Origin: Salinimicrobium profundisediminis
GTDB lineage: Bacteria; Bacteroidota; Bacteroidia; Flavobacteriales; Flavobacteriaceae
Assembly: GCF_026241755.1 (NCBI RefSeq)
Contig: NZ_JAPJDA010000021.1
Location: 1-64,000 of the forward strand
Direction: 5' to 3'
DNA length: 64,000 bases
The translations under genes were made by a program, and so were the position numbers. Positions 38,402 to 47,401 of this stretch are shown piece by piece. Position 1 is the first letter of the stretch. Each line of letters starts with the position of its first letter. Under the pieces are notes generated by a model. The model had not been told where the DNA came from and did not search any database. It worked only from the letters and a program-made list of their open reading frames with translations.

Positions 38402-39754
38402 TTAGTCAATTTTTTCTATAGTGTAGTTTGCGGTTGATTGATCTTGAGAATTTAGATGCAGAGTGATCTCATAAGTTCCCACCTCAGATATACCGTGAGC
38501 TCCCGGATCATCCAGGTAGAGGATACCATCATCATTATTCCTTGGACCATAATTGATAGCCCAGGTATTATTACGCCTGAATTTTACCGCACCTGATATG
38601 AGTTCGGCAGTAATTCGCCATACATCTGCTTCAGGGTCATAGGTCATATCGGTGTCGGCATCCCAGCCTCCAGCAGTAGCGTCTCCAATAATTCCCCAGC
38701 TAATAGGTTCTATGGTGTAATATGCTATGGAAGGTTCTTGAGAATCAACTTTAAAAGTCACTTCATACATACCAGCTTCAGAAATTGTATAAGCTCCAGG
38801 ATCGTCCAGATATGCTGTACCCTCATCGTTATTTCGAGGACCGTAGTTTACAGTCCAGGCATCATTTAACCTCCATTTTAAGGCACCTGCCTGTAAGTAA
38901 GTTGATATTTGCCATGTCTCTGTTTCACTGTCGTAGAACATATTTGTATCAGCATCCCAGCCTCCTGGAGTGGCCGTTCCAATTATTCCGAAAGAATATG
39001 GTTCTGCTGACCATCTCATTGTATTAAGATTCACAGTTATACTATATGTGCCACCTGTTGGAACTGATAGGTTAGAACCATCAAAAATAAGGTTTCCATT
39101 ACCGTCACCTCCGTAATTTTCGTCCCAGGTTTGGTCGAGAGTGATCTTGAAATCTCTTGCTTCTTCAGGAAAGTAAATAATCCCCTGATAAATACCATTC
39201 ACACCAGTAGAAGGTATACTTAAAGAAGTAGAAGGATCCCATCCCTGATATGCTCCAGGAAGATATAATTCGGTAAGAGTTATTACAGTTTCAAAAGGAA
39301 TAACCGTTAATCCTACGGCCTCAGAAGCAATTGTACGATCCATATGAGCCAGCACTCTTACAACCAGATCTCCTTCAACATCAGGTTCAAAGCCAACTTC
39401 TTCTGCTATTTGATTTAAATCCAGAACTTGAAATGTTTTACTGTACACATCCTTTCCTGCATTGAAATTAATTGTATTATTCCAGCCACTTTCACCTATA
39501 GTATCTGCTGGTAAGGCAAATTGCACGGTGTATTCGACCGGAGCATCAATAGGAAAAATTACTTCTCCCCATGAAATATTTAGTGCCGGTTCGTTTTGTT
39601 CATCCTGAACAAGCTGCAGGGAAATAGAAGATAAATCTGGAGGAGAGGGAAAATTCACTTCTTGTAAAGTGGTTAATTCCGTATCCTTTTCACAGGAACA
39701 CATCAGTACTAACAGGGTTCCCAAAAAGAATAATTTATTCATATATTTTTTCAT
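38402..39754 (-). CDS. SusE/SusF-like starch-binding lipoprotein
   Basis: This is a 450-residue outer-surface lipoprotein (lipobox L-M-C-S-C with E-K-D-T-E) with an N-terminal SusE-type Ig-like domain (I-S-W-G-E...V-E-Y-T-V-Q-F-A) and three C-terminal starch-binding units. One is divergent (~residues 155-251) and two are near-identical in layout (252-349 and 350-447). Each of the latter has G-I-I-G-x-A-T-x-G-G-W-D-A-D-T, a conserved W, and N-Y-G-P-R-N-N-D aromatic/polar motifs. I chose ATG at 39754: it begins the signal peptide and lies just after the SusD stop, whereas an extension to 39805 overlaps susD. It helps hold starch at the cell surface for SusC/D and GH13. Confidence 0.9.
   Translation of the reverse strand: MKKYMNKLFFLGTLLVLMCSCEKDTELTTLQEVNFPSPPDLSSISLQLVQDEQNEPALNISWGEVIFPIDAPVEYTVQFALPADTIGESGWNNTINFNAGKDVYSKTFQVLDLNQIAEEVGFEPDVEGDLVVRVLAHMDRTIASEAVGLTVIPFETVITLTELYLPGAYQGWDPSTSLSIPSTGVNGIYQGIIYFPEEARDFKITLDQTWDENYGGDGNGNLIFDGSNLSVPTGGTYSITVNLNTMRWSAEPYSFGIIGTATPGGWDADTNMFYDSETETWQISTYLQAGALKWRLNDAWTVNYGPRNNDEGTAYLDDPGAYTISEAGMYEVTFKVDSQEPSIAYYTIEPISWGIIGDATAGGWDADTDMTYDPEADVWRITAELISGAVKFRRNNTWAINYGPRNNDDGILYLDDPGAHGISEVGTYEITLHLNSQDQSTANYTIEKID
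38414..39001 (-). repeat. Tandem duplication of a ~98-residue starch-binding unit
   Basis: Bases 38708-39001 and 38414-38707 each encode a 98-residue unit in tandem. Shared blocks include G-G-W-D-A-D-T, N-Y-G-P-R-N-N-D and L-Y/A-Y-L-D-D-P-G-A. Strict equality of unit length with moderate divergence indicates an internal gene duplication followed by substitution, a way of raising avidity for starch. Confidence 0.8.
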
Positions 39755-39767
39755 AGTCGGCTGTATT

Positions 39768-41264
39768 TTAATATCCCGGGTTCTGAACGAGGTTAGGATT
39801 AGCATCTAAGGCAGAAGTTGGGATTGGGTATAGTTTTCGGAATTCTTGTGAAGCTCCACGGAATTTGTTTGAGTCAAGGAAGGTTCCAAATCTTATCATA
39901 TCTTGTCTTCTATGTCCTTCCCAGTTTAATTCCAGTCCTCTTTCTTTATAAACATCTTCCAAGGTAGGGTTTGTCGTTAGTGGCTGAAGGCCGGCTCTTT
40001 GCCTTATGGCATCAACTAATGACTTAGCTTCTCCCTCTCTCCCAAGCCGAACTAAACTTTCAGCTTTCATAAGAATAAAGTCGGCATAACGGAAAATTGG
40101 GAAGTCATTTGATGCACCACCACCATCCATAGGGTCAACTGGATAAAATTTCATGTTTCGAACGCCTGCAAAAGGATCTGCACCAGGATTGTCTAAATTA
40201 TTAACCTCAAGAGTATACTCTACTCCTCCTGGCTGTGGACCCAATTTAAATTGAGCTTTTCTGACGTCTTGATCTTGATACATCGCATAGAAGGCAGAAG
40301 GCACAATTGTACCATTCCAGCCACTATATCCAAAGAGTGCCTGAGCGTGGGGGCCACTCAAACTTCTTACAGTAAGAATATTTCTGGACACAATATTTGC
40401 AGTTGCATACATTGCGAGTATAGTTTCATCTTCAGGTAGTACATCTCCAAAAAGCTCATAATATGAAAATCCTAAAGGATTGGTATCACTTGCCCCTCCT
40501 GGATGTAAGGAAAATCCACCTTCTTCAAGTTTTTCTATTGTTGCTATTGTCTGTTCGTATTGTGGAACTCCAATGTAGACTTCGGAATTCAGATAAACTT
40601 TAGCCAACAAAGCATACCCCGCCCATCTATTAAATCTTCCATAGAAAGCACCTCCTTTTGTAGTAGGTAAATGAGGAATATTTTTTTTCAATTCTTCCAC
40701 AACAAAATCATAAAGCTGTTCTCTGCTAATTTGTGGGAGTTGGTCAACTGTTACGTTGTTTTCAGTATAGAACGGAACATTTCCAAAGTCATCCATTAAA
40801 AGATAATAGAAGAATGCTCTCAGAACTTTTGCTTCTGCAATTTTTTCAATATTTGCATCTGATGATTCCAACTGCTCAACTGCCAGATTAGCACTAAAAA
40901 TCGAACTGTATAACCAATTCCAGGTGTTGTTTATAATTAAGTCTGTGGGCAACCATTCATGTAAAAAAAGCCTTGCAAAATCCAGTTGCCAATCACCAGT
41001 ATTCCTGTGGGGAATTACCTGTTCATCCGTACTCATTACATTAAGGTCATACCAACCGTTATCTGCACCGGCATATCCTACACCTCCCCAATTACCAGCT
41101 ATTTTGGCGTAAACTCCCGCCAGAGCAACATCGGCCCCTTCCGGCGAACCATAAAAATCATCTGCAGGATATTTGTCATACACCTCTTCATCAACTTTTG
41201 TACAGCTTGCTATAACCATCAAGCTGAAAAGCATCAATCCAATTATATATCTAAGTCTCATCAC
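39768..41264 (-). CDS. susD: SusD/RagB outer-membrane lipoprotein (starch)
   Basis: This is a 498-residue SusD-family lipoprotein with signal peptide and lipobox V-I-A-S-C-T-K-V-D-E-E. Landmarks are V-L-R-A-F-F-Y-Y-L-L-M-D-D-F-G-N-V-P, R-W-A-G-Y-A-L-L-A-K-V-Y-L-N-S-E, F-R-Y-A-D-F-I-L-M-K-A-E-S-L-V-R, and the C-terminal Y-P-I-P-T-S-A-L-D-A-N-P-N-L-V-Q-N-P-G-Y. It starts 4 bp after the SusC stop and precedes the SusE-like gene by 13 bp. In the starch system SusD binds maltodextrin helices and caps SusC; the specific aromatic arc cannot be placed without alignment. The symbol follows locus analogy. Confidence 0.93.
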   Translation of the reverse strand: MMRLRYIIGLMLFSLMVIASCTKVDEEVYDKYPADDFYGSPEGADVALAGVYAKIAGNWGGVGYAGADNGWYDLNVMSTDEQVIPHRNTGDWQLDFARLFLHEWLPTDLIINNTWNWLYSSIFSANLAVEQLESSDANIEKIAEAKVLRAFFYYLLMDDFGNVPFYTENNVTVDQLPQISREQLYDFVVEELKKNIPHLPTTKGGAFYGRFNRWAGYALLAKVYLNSEVYIGVPQYEQTIATIEKLEEGGFSLHPGGASDTNPLGFSYYELFGDVLPEDETILAMYATANIVSRNILTVRSLSGPHAQALFGYSGWNGTIVPSAFYAMYQDQDVRKAQFKLGPQPGGVEYTLEVNNLDNPGADPFAGVRNMKFYPVDPMDGGGASNDFPIFRYADFILMKAESLVRLGREGEAKSLVDAIRQRAGLQPLTTNPTLEDVYKERGLELNWEGHRRQDMIRFGTFLDSNKFRGASQEFRKLYPIPTSALDANPNLVQNPGY

Positions 41265-41268
41265 TTTT

Positions 41269-44200
41269 TTAATTAAATTTCACATTTAAACCCAAGGCTA
41301 AACTGCGGGTGCGGGGATATATTCCCATATCTCCACCAAATCCGTTTCCACCGCTTAAGTTGAGCTCGGGATCCAGACCGGAATAATCAGTAAACAGAAG
41401 TAAATTTCTTCCAGTAAGAGAAATCCGTACAGATTCAATGTATTTATAATCTGGTTGCATCAGATATCCAACAGTTACATTTTCCAACCTGATAAAGTCA
41501 CCATCTTCCAACCAAAGATCAGATCCATATTGAGTGGTGAATAATCCTAAAGGAATTGCACTCTCAAGCACATTTGATTTCCCAAGATTTTCCATCAAAC
41601 TCAGATTCTGCCTAAGATTATTGTAGATTTTGTTACCTCCAGAACCTCTCCAAACCATCGAAAAATCAAAATCTTTATATTGAAGTGTGGGATTAATTGA
41701 AAAGTTATAGGTAGGAAGTGCTGACCCTGCTTGTACCCGATCAGGACTTCGAATTCCCTGATCAATTATACCATCCCCATTTCGATCCAGCACAGTTTCT
41801 GCGTTGGCTTCATCCTTTCCTGTATGCTGAAGGATTGAAAAAGTACCTATGGGTTTGCCTTTTATCAGGAAAGAATTTGATCCCCATGGCACATAATTGG
41901 TGTTCAAAGGTACCCCATTTATACTACCGCTTAAATTCAAGACTTCATTGTCAACTAAAGACCCGTTTCCTGCAAGGGTGAACACCAGGTCATCATTTCT
42001 TATTAGTTCATAACTTAGAGCAAGCTCCAATCCCCTATTTTGAATACTACCTACATTGGCAATAATAGATCCATAAGGAAATGGTGGCTGAGGAACAGTA
42101 TAATTAAAAAGCAGATTGTCTGTTTTAGCGGTAAATGCATCTATAGATCCGGATAGGCGGTAATCAAGCATCGTAAAATCTACACCTACATTCGCTTGTT
42201 TCTTTGTTTCCCATCTCAAATCACTGTTCGCGTTCTGAGTAATATTAAAGTTAGTAATCTGAGATCCTCCGAAATAAGTAACCCCTGCCGCCCCTACGAG
42301 AGATAAAGAATTTTGAGGATATAATCCCTGCTGGTTTCCTGTTACACCGTAACCGGCGCGTAACTTGAGCTGGTCAAAGAAATCGTCACCTTCCATAAAT
42401 TTCTCCTCATCGATACGCCATCCCATTGCTACCGCAGGAAAGTCCCCCCACTTATGGTTCTCTCCGAAGACCGAAGAACCATCCCTCCTATAGCTCAGTG
42501 TAAGGAGATATCTATCCATAAAAGTATAGTTCACACGTCCCAAGAAAGAGATGAGGGTACGATCATTTTTATAAGAAGAAATATCACCTGGTTGTACTCT
42601 GGAAAGATCCCCCAATTGCAAGGCGTTATAGGTAGCAATGTCATTAAAAAATCCTCTTGCCTGGAGGTAATTTCCCTGATAAGTTTGATTTTGCCATTCA
42701 TATAGAGCTAAGGCATCAAAAAAATGATTTTCAAACTCTTTTTTATAGGCAAGGCTCATGTTCATTAATTTCTCATCCTGACGATTATTGTTGATGTTAG
42801 CAAATCCATCTTGATCAATGGCCGATGCAACTGTTGAACCTACAGGTAAGAAGAAACCAGTCATGTTATCTGTTTTTCTCCAGCTTCCAAACCAGGTGGC
42901 GGTCAAAGAGGATAAAAGTTCAAATTCAGCATTTAAACTTCCAAAAAGGTTGTTGTTTTGTCCTTCATTTACAACTTCCTCTGCTACTGCATAGGGATTG
43001 ATGTACTGAAAAACATTCGGATCAGTATAATAACTTCCATCCACATCAAAGACTGGATCTGTTGGCCTCATTAAGTAAGCATTAGATATAAGGTTTGATG
43101 TAAAGGCTGCTCTCCCAATACTCTGAACACTGCTTTTGGTATTGTTAATTCCACTGTTCAGGTTCATTGTTAAAGCCAATCTATCATCCAAAGCTTTTTG
43201 AGTGGCTGTAATCCGCCCAATAAATTTTCGATTATTGGAATTTATCACCACACCTTGTTGAAGAATTGCACTTACAGAGGCACGGTAATTAAAGCTGTTC
43301 CCTCCTCCTCCAAAAGCCACTGTGTGATTTTGAGTGGCACCAGTACGGGTGAGAATATTAAACCAGTCCGTATTTGCTCCGTGGTTTGTAGAAGGCGGCA
43401 CCTCAAATTTCTGAGCCTGCTGCCACCATTGGTTTGCATCGAGCATATCTAGTTGTTCGGGTATAAAATCTAAAGATCCAATAGAGGAGAATTCTACTAT
43501 TGACTTACCTGCCTTATTCTTTTTAGTAGTGATAATGATAACCCCTGGCGCACCTCTTGATCCATAAATGGCTGTAGCCGAGGCATCTTTAAGAATGTCT
43601 ACTGAGGCTATTTCACTAGGCGGAATCTGATTAAGAAGATCCATGTTCCCCTGTATACCATCTACAACAACTAACGGATCATTTCCTCCAATCAGGGAAG
43701 TAATACCTCTGATGCGTACATTTGGAGCAGAGCCAGGTTCACTACCTGTCTGATTAATACTCACACCAGCAGCTTTTCCAACTAACTGCTGAAGTGGATT
43801 AGTTATTGCTCCTTGGTTAAGGTCATCTTCAGAAACAGAGGAAACTGCTCCTGTAACGTCCCTTTTTACTGTCGTTCCATAACCAACTACAACTACTTCA
43901 TCAAGAGCAGCCGCATCGGGTTCCAATTGGACGACAATTTTTTCCTGATTAGCAGGAATTTTTTGTTGCTTGTAGCCAAGATAATTAACAACAAGAATGG
44001 AGTTTGGATTCTCCACAGAAATTGCAAAATTTCCGTCAAAATCTGTAACGACTCCATTTGTAGTACCTTCTTCCACCACAGAAGCCCCCGGTAGAGGAAT
44101 TCCGTTTTCGTCAAATACAGTCCCCGTTACCAATGCCTGAATTTGAAGATTCTCAAAAGAATTTATCTTCAAAAGTTTCATGTCATTGCCGGCGTAACCA

Positions 44201-44313
44201 GGGGCAGAAAAAAGTACTACCCCTACAAACAAACAAGCGGCCATCAACTTAAATCCCAGAGGTAATTCTGTCCTCCCAATTTTAGCTGAGACTAAACACA
44301 ATTTGTTCTTCAT
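41269..44313 (-). CDS. susC: SusC/RagA TonB-dependent transporter (starch)
   Basis: This is a 1014-residue outer-membrane maltodextrin importer. The signal peptide ends near A-P-G-Y-A-G. A carboxypeptidase-D-like domain (V-T-G-T-V-F-D-E-N-G-I-P-L-P-G-A-S) is followed by L-D-E-V-V-V-V-G-Y-G-T-T, and the plug carries L-V-V-V-D-G-I-Q-G-N and S-V-D-I-L-K-D-A-S-A-T-A-I-Y-G-S-R-G. The barrel ends L-G-L-N-V-K-F-N. I chose ATG at 44313 (MKNKLCLVS); an extension to 44394 adds an unlikely hydrophobic leader. It is the first gene of the starch operon, divergent from susR, with a TAnnTTTG-type promoter ~125 bp upstream. Confidence 0.95.
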   Translation of the reverse strand: MKNKLCLVSAKIGRTELPLGFKLMAACLFVGVVLFSAPGYAGNDMKLLKINSFENLQIQALVTGTVFDENGIPLPGASVVEEGTTNGVVTDFDGNFAISVENPNSILVVNYLGYKQQKIPANQEKIVVQLEPDAAALDEVVVVGYGTTVKRDVTGAVSSVSEDDLNQGAITNPLQQLVGKAAGVSINQTGSEPGSAPNVRIRGITSLIGGNDPLVVVDGIQGNMDLLNQIPPSEIASVDILKDASATAIYGSRGAPGVIIITTKKNKAGKSIVEFSSIGSLDFIPEQLDMLDANQWWQQAQKFEVPPSTNHGANTDWFNILTRTGATQNHTVAFGGGGNSFNYRASVSAILQQGVVINSNNRKFIGRITATQKALDDRLALTMNLNSGINNTKSSVQSIGRAAFTSNLISNAYLMRPTDPVFDVDGSYYTDPNVFQYINPYAVAEEVVNEGQNNNLFGSLNAEFELLSSLTATWFGSWRKTDNMTGFFLPVGSTVASAIDQDGFANINNNRQDEKLMNMSLAYKKEFENHFFDALALYEWQNQTYQGNYLQARGFFNDIATYNALQLGDLSRVQPGDISSYKNDRTLISFLGRVNYTFMDRYLLTLSYRRDGSSVFGENHKWGDFPAVAMGWRIDEEKFMEGDDFFDQLKLRAGYGVTGNQQGLYPQNSLSLVGAAGVTYFGGSQITNFNITQNANSDLRWETKKQANVGVDFTMLDYRLSGSIDAFTAKTDNLLFNYTVPQPPFPYGSIIANVGSIQNRGLELALSYELIRNDDLVFTLAGNGSLVDNEVLNLSGSINGVPLNTNYVPWGSNSFLIKGKPIGTFSILQHTGKDEANAETVLDRNGDGIIDQGIRSPDRVQAGSALPTYNFSINPTLQYKDFDFSMVWRGSGGNKIYNNLRQNLSLMENLGKSNVLESAIPLGLFTTQYGSDLWLEDGDFIRLENVTVGYLMQPDYKYIESVRISLTGRNLLLFTDYSGLDPELNLSGGNGFGGDMGIYPRTRSLALGLNVKFN

Positions 44314-44439
44314 ATTTACAATGTTTAGATAAAAATTTAAAATATATTTAACTATTACAGGGCAAATAAAAAAAGATACAATAGCTCTCAGCAATAACGT
44401 TTTCGAAGCCGATCAACCTCATTTTATTCTTCCTAATTT

Positions 44440-44470
44440 CAAATGTAGAAGAAAAGAAAGCCTCACTAAA
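44440..44470 (-). promoter_or_regulatory. Putative Bacteroidota-type promoter of the starch operon
   Basis: On the minus strand TACATTTG (44440-44447) matches the Bacteroidota -7 consensus TAnnTTTG exactly. A TTTA/TTTAG element 19 bp further upstream (44467-44470) partly matches the -33 TTTG box. Transcription would start ~130 bp before susC, leaving a long 5' leader. The region also separates the divergent susR gene, so SusR likely binds nearby. Confidence 0.5.
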
Positions 44471-44683
44471 GCGACGTAAAAATTATCAAGGTTGATTGAC
44501 CATACAATAGTATACAAAACCCTGATTTTTAATGATTAATAAGTTAGCGCAGAGATGTAAAATCAAGATTAAACCAAACAACAAGAGCTTTGATTAAATA
44601 AAATAATATCTTTGAACACCCTTTAAATGAAGTGTCATTTGTGAATTATTAAAGAAAAAGGTAATCCGATGTAAATTCATAAG

Positions 44684-46321
44684 ATGGAAGATCGCTTTAA
44701 TTTTTTTTTTATGAAACTATTGGAAATAAAATGGTGGTTGTCACTAATTATACTGTGCCTGAACTTTACCCTTGTAGCACAGAATAACCATAACTTATTA
44801 GAGACTTTGGATTTGGAACTGGGAAGACAGGATTCGCATGTGAAGATTAAGCATGAGAAGATCCAGGCATTAAAGCAAGAAATTGAAAAGACAAGGCTTC
44901 AAAATGATAAGTATTCACAGTATAAATATTATATGGATTTGTTTCAAGAATATAAGACCTTCAAATATGATTCTGCTTATTATTTTTTGGACAGGGCAAA
45001 AGAGACTGCAGAATTTATTGGAGAACCGAATATGTTGGCACACGTTAAAATGAAGGAGGGATTCATCCTACTATCCTCCGGTCTATTTATGGAGGCTATA
45101 GATACACTCAAGAATGTTCCGGTTTCATCTTTAATGGAAAAAGATATATACGACTACTATTTTACGCAGGCCCGGCTGTATTATGATCTGGCGGACTATA
45201 ACAATGACCAGCGGTTTCACATAAAATATATTCAAAAGGGGAATTTCTTTATTGAACAGGCTCTCAAACAAGTCGATTCATCTTCAGCAGATTTTTACGC
45301 AGCTGAAGGCCTAAAGAGAATGAAACAACATGACTGGAAAAAGGCGAAAACATCTTTCTATCAGCTCATCCATCACTTCGAATTATCTCCAGAGGATTTT
45401 GCAGTTGCCGCATCTAGCCTCAGTTTTGTACTTTCTCAGTTGGGCAATTCTTCCGATGCCTTAAAATATCTTACATTAGCTGCAATATCAGATATCAGAA
45501 GTGCCACAAAAGAGAACGTGGCGCTTCGAAACTTGGCAAGTGAACTTTATGCCTTAGGAGAAATAAAAAGGGCTAATGAATATGTTCACCAGGCTCTGGA
45601 GGATGCCACCTTCTATAATGCCAGGCACAGAAAATTTGAGATTTCTACTATTTTACCTATAATAGAAAGAGCTCAGCTGTTTAAGGTAGAACAGAAAAAC
45701 GCAAGCCTTAAAAAAACAGTAACTGTATTAGCTGTTTTAGCAGTAACGGTAATTATCTTCCTCTTTATTATTTATAAACAGTTAAAAGAAAAAAATAAGG
45801 CTCGACAAATTCTCAGTGAATATAACAGAAAACTACAGGAGATGAACCGTTATCTCGAGGAAGCTGACGCCATTAAACAAGACTACATCACCTATTTTCT
45901 ACGAACAACCTCTCAATTGTTTAGTAAAATAGGGCACTTCCAAGCCAGTACGGTACAAAAGATAAAGACTAAACAACCTGAAGAAGTATTGAATGTTGTA
46001 AAACAATATAGCATACAGAAGGAAAGAAATGAAGTTTTTCGTCAATTCGATGAAGTTTTTTTGAAGCTTTTCCCCACCTTTATTGAGGAATTCGACAGGC
46101 TTTTTCCCAAAGAAAAACAAAAAAACATTAAATCTAATGAACTTCTGAGTAAGGAACATAGAATATTCGCACTTTATAGGCTTGGAATTCAAGATAGCCA
46201 ACATGTAGCTGAATTTATGGATCTCTCTGTGTCAACTATTTACACCTACAAAGCAAGACTTAAAAGCACAGCAATAGATAAGGACAATTTCGAAAAAGAC
46301 ATCATGAAAATTAGATCCTAA
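44684..46321 (+). CDS. susR: SusR-type maltodextrin-responsive transcriptional activator
   Basis: This is a 545-residue membrane-spanning regulator. An N-terminal signal segment (ending T-L-V-A-Q) is followed by a TPR-rich sensor region (~35-330), one membrane helix (~344-364), a coiled-coil linker with E-M-N-R-Y-L-E-E-A-D-A-I-K-Q-D-Y-I, and a C-terminal helix-turn-helix (S-K-E-H-R-I-F-A-L-Y-R-L-G-I-Q-D-S-Q...V-S-T-I-Y-T-Y-K-A-R). This is the SusR (DUF6377-type) layout known from the Bacteroides starch system, where maltose or larger oligosaccharides activate sus genes. It is divergent from susC. Met10 (44711) is an alternative start with a cleaner signal peptide. Its 3' end converges on traN. 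Confidence 0.9.
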   Translation: MEDRFNFFFMKLLEIKWWLSLIILCLNFTLVAQNNHNLLETLDLELGRQDSHVKIKHEKIQALKQEIEKTRLQNDKYSQYKYYMDLFQEYKTFKYDSAYYFLDRAKETAEFIGEPNMLAHVKMKEGFILLSSGLFMEAIDTLKNVPVSSLMEKDIYDYYFTQARLYYDLADYNNDQRFHIKYIQKGNFFIEQALKQVDSSSADFYAAEGLKRMKQHDWKKAKTSFYQLIHHFELSPEDFAVAASSLSFVLSQLGNSSDALKYLTLAAISDIRSATKENVALRNLASELYALGEIKRANEYVHQALEDATFYNARHRKFEISTILPIIERAQLFKVEQKNASLKKTVTVLAVLAVTVIIFLFIIYKQLKEKNKARQILSEYNRKLQEMNRYLEEADAIKQDYITYFLRTTSQLFSKIGHFQASTVQKIKTKQPEEVLNVVKQYSIQKERNEVFRQFDEVFLKLFPTFIEEFDRLFPKEKQKNIKSNELLSKEHRIFALYRLGIQDSQHVAEFMDLSVSTIYTYKARLKSTAIDKDNFEKDIMKIRS

Positions 46322-46396
46322 GATTGACACCACTTGCCCCGCTTAAGAAAACCTAAGGAGTAAAAAGGAATTTATAAGGTATTATTATCTCTGGAC

Positions 46397-46424
46397 GAAC
46401 GAATATTTTTCTAAATATTTGTTC
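46397..46424. repeat. Hairpin in the susR-traN intergenic gap
   Basis: GAACGAATATTT (46397-46408) and AAATATTTGTTC (46413-46424) pair over 12 positions (one G-T pair) around TTCT. It lies in the 282-bp gap between the convergent susR and traN genes and could act as a bidirectional transcription barrier, though no T run follows on either strand. Nothing else was recognised in the gap. Confidence 0.45.
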
Positions 46425-46603
46425 TATATCAAACCAGATTTACCCCAATCCTCATTTTTAAATGGAAACAGATGAGTAGTGACAGAAAAAAAGTATAGAG
46501 CTAATGAGTAATTACACGTGTCTTGTTAATCTGAGATTGTATTAAAACTCATTCCATAAAATCCTTCGTTAAGTGTGGGTAGTGAGACAATATCTTCACC
46601 ACG

Positions 46604-47401
46604 TTAAAGTTTCAGTTTTACCAATCTATTTCCCCTTTTTTCCCTTAATTCAAGAATGATTTTTTCATTTTGCCCTAAAGTAAATTTCGGAAAAACACAT
46701 ACAAACCTTTTACGCTGTCCAGGCAAAACGGTCTCCGGAAATTTATAGGTGTAGAGTGGCTGCTGAAGAAGTTTCTGGTAAGAGGAGTTCCGTTGTCTAT
46801 TTCCAGTGGATAAGAAAAGTCTCAAAAATTCGGGTTCAAACTCTATGGTAGATTTATTTATTATTTCAAAAATGATAAATAAATCATTTTGATTATAGAA
46901 TACATCATTCACCTGCAAAACAATGCCATTTGTCCTTTTGTGCTTCAGGTTTCCTTTAGAAATGGAACAATAATAGGCTGAAAGTTTCTCAAGGTAATTA
47001 TTTCTTTGAATACTATCATTAGAATATATCGATCTGATTGGAGTTTGTTCTTCTTTAACGGTAGCCGGTTGTTCATTACCTATGGATTCCCTTTTGTCTA
47101 TAAAGTAAGTTACCTTTGGCAATTCTGTGCTGTACTTCAAAATGTAGGAATAGATTTGGCCATCCAAAGTAACGGCTAAAAGATTTGTGCTTTTCCCTGT
47201 GGAGCCCTTCAATAAACCGAAATACTGGGGATGTTCCTGATTATAGCTAAATACAAAATTCTCTGCACCCACTACTGCCTGGCGAATCTTTTCCGGGAAG
47301 AAAAGTGCTACGTTATGATGTTCATTTGCAAAAATTGTGTCCGGGGTTTGTCCATTTGCACTGAGAGCAAAAAGAACTAATAATACAGTTAGCTTTTTCA
47401 T
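46604..47401 (-). CDS. traN: Conjugative transposon protein TraN (DUF4138)
   Basis: This is a 265-residue secreted protein (signal peptide ending L-S-A-N-G-Q) of the Bacteroidota conjugation apparatus. The N-terminal T-I-F-A-N-E-H-H-N-V-A-L-F-F-P-E-K-I-R-Q-A-V-V-G and N-L-L-A-V-T-L-D-G-Q-I-Y-S-Y are the hallmark strands of TraN; the fold is VirB9-like with a beta-sandwich C-terminus. It would sit in the outer-membrane core of the mating channel with TraM. Its ATG overlaps the traM stop by 4 bp. It is the last tra gene here: the usual traO, traP and traQ do not follow, and the next gene is convergent susR. Confidence 0.88.
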   Translation of the reverse strand: MKKLTVLLVLFALSANGQTPDTIFANEHHNVALFFPEKIRQAVVGAENFVFSYNQEHPQYFGLLKGSTGKSTNLLAVTLDGQIYSYILKYSTELPKVTYFIDKRESIGNEQPATVKEEQTPIRSIYSNDSIQRNNYLEKLSAYYCSISKGNLKHKRTNGIVLQVNDVFYNQNDLFIIFEIINKSTIEFEPEFLRLFLSTGNRQRNSSYQKLLQQPLYTYKFPETVLPGQRKRFVCVFPKFTLGQNEKIILELREKRGNRLVKLKL

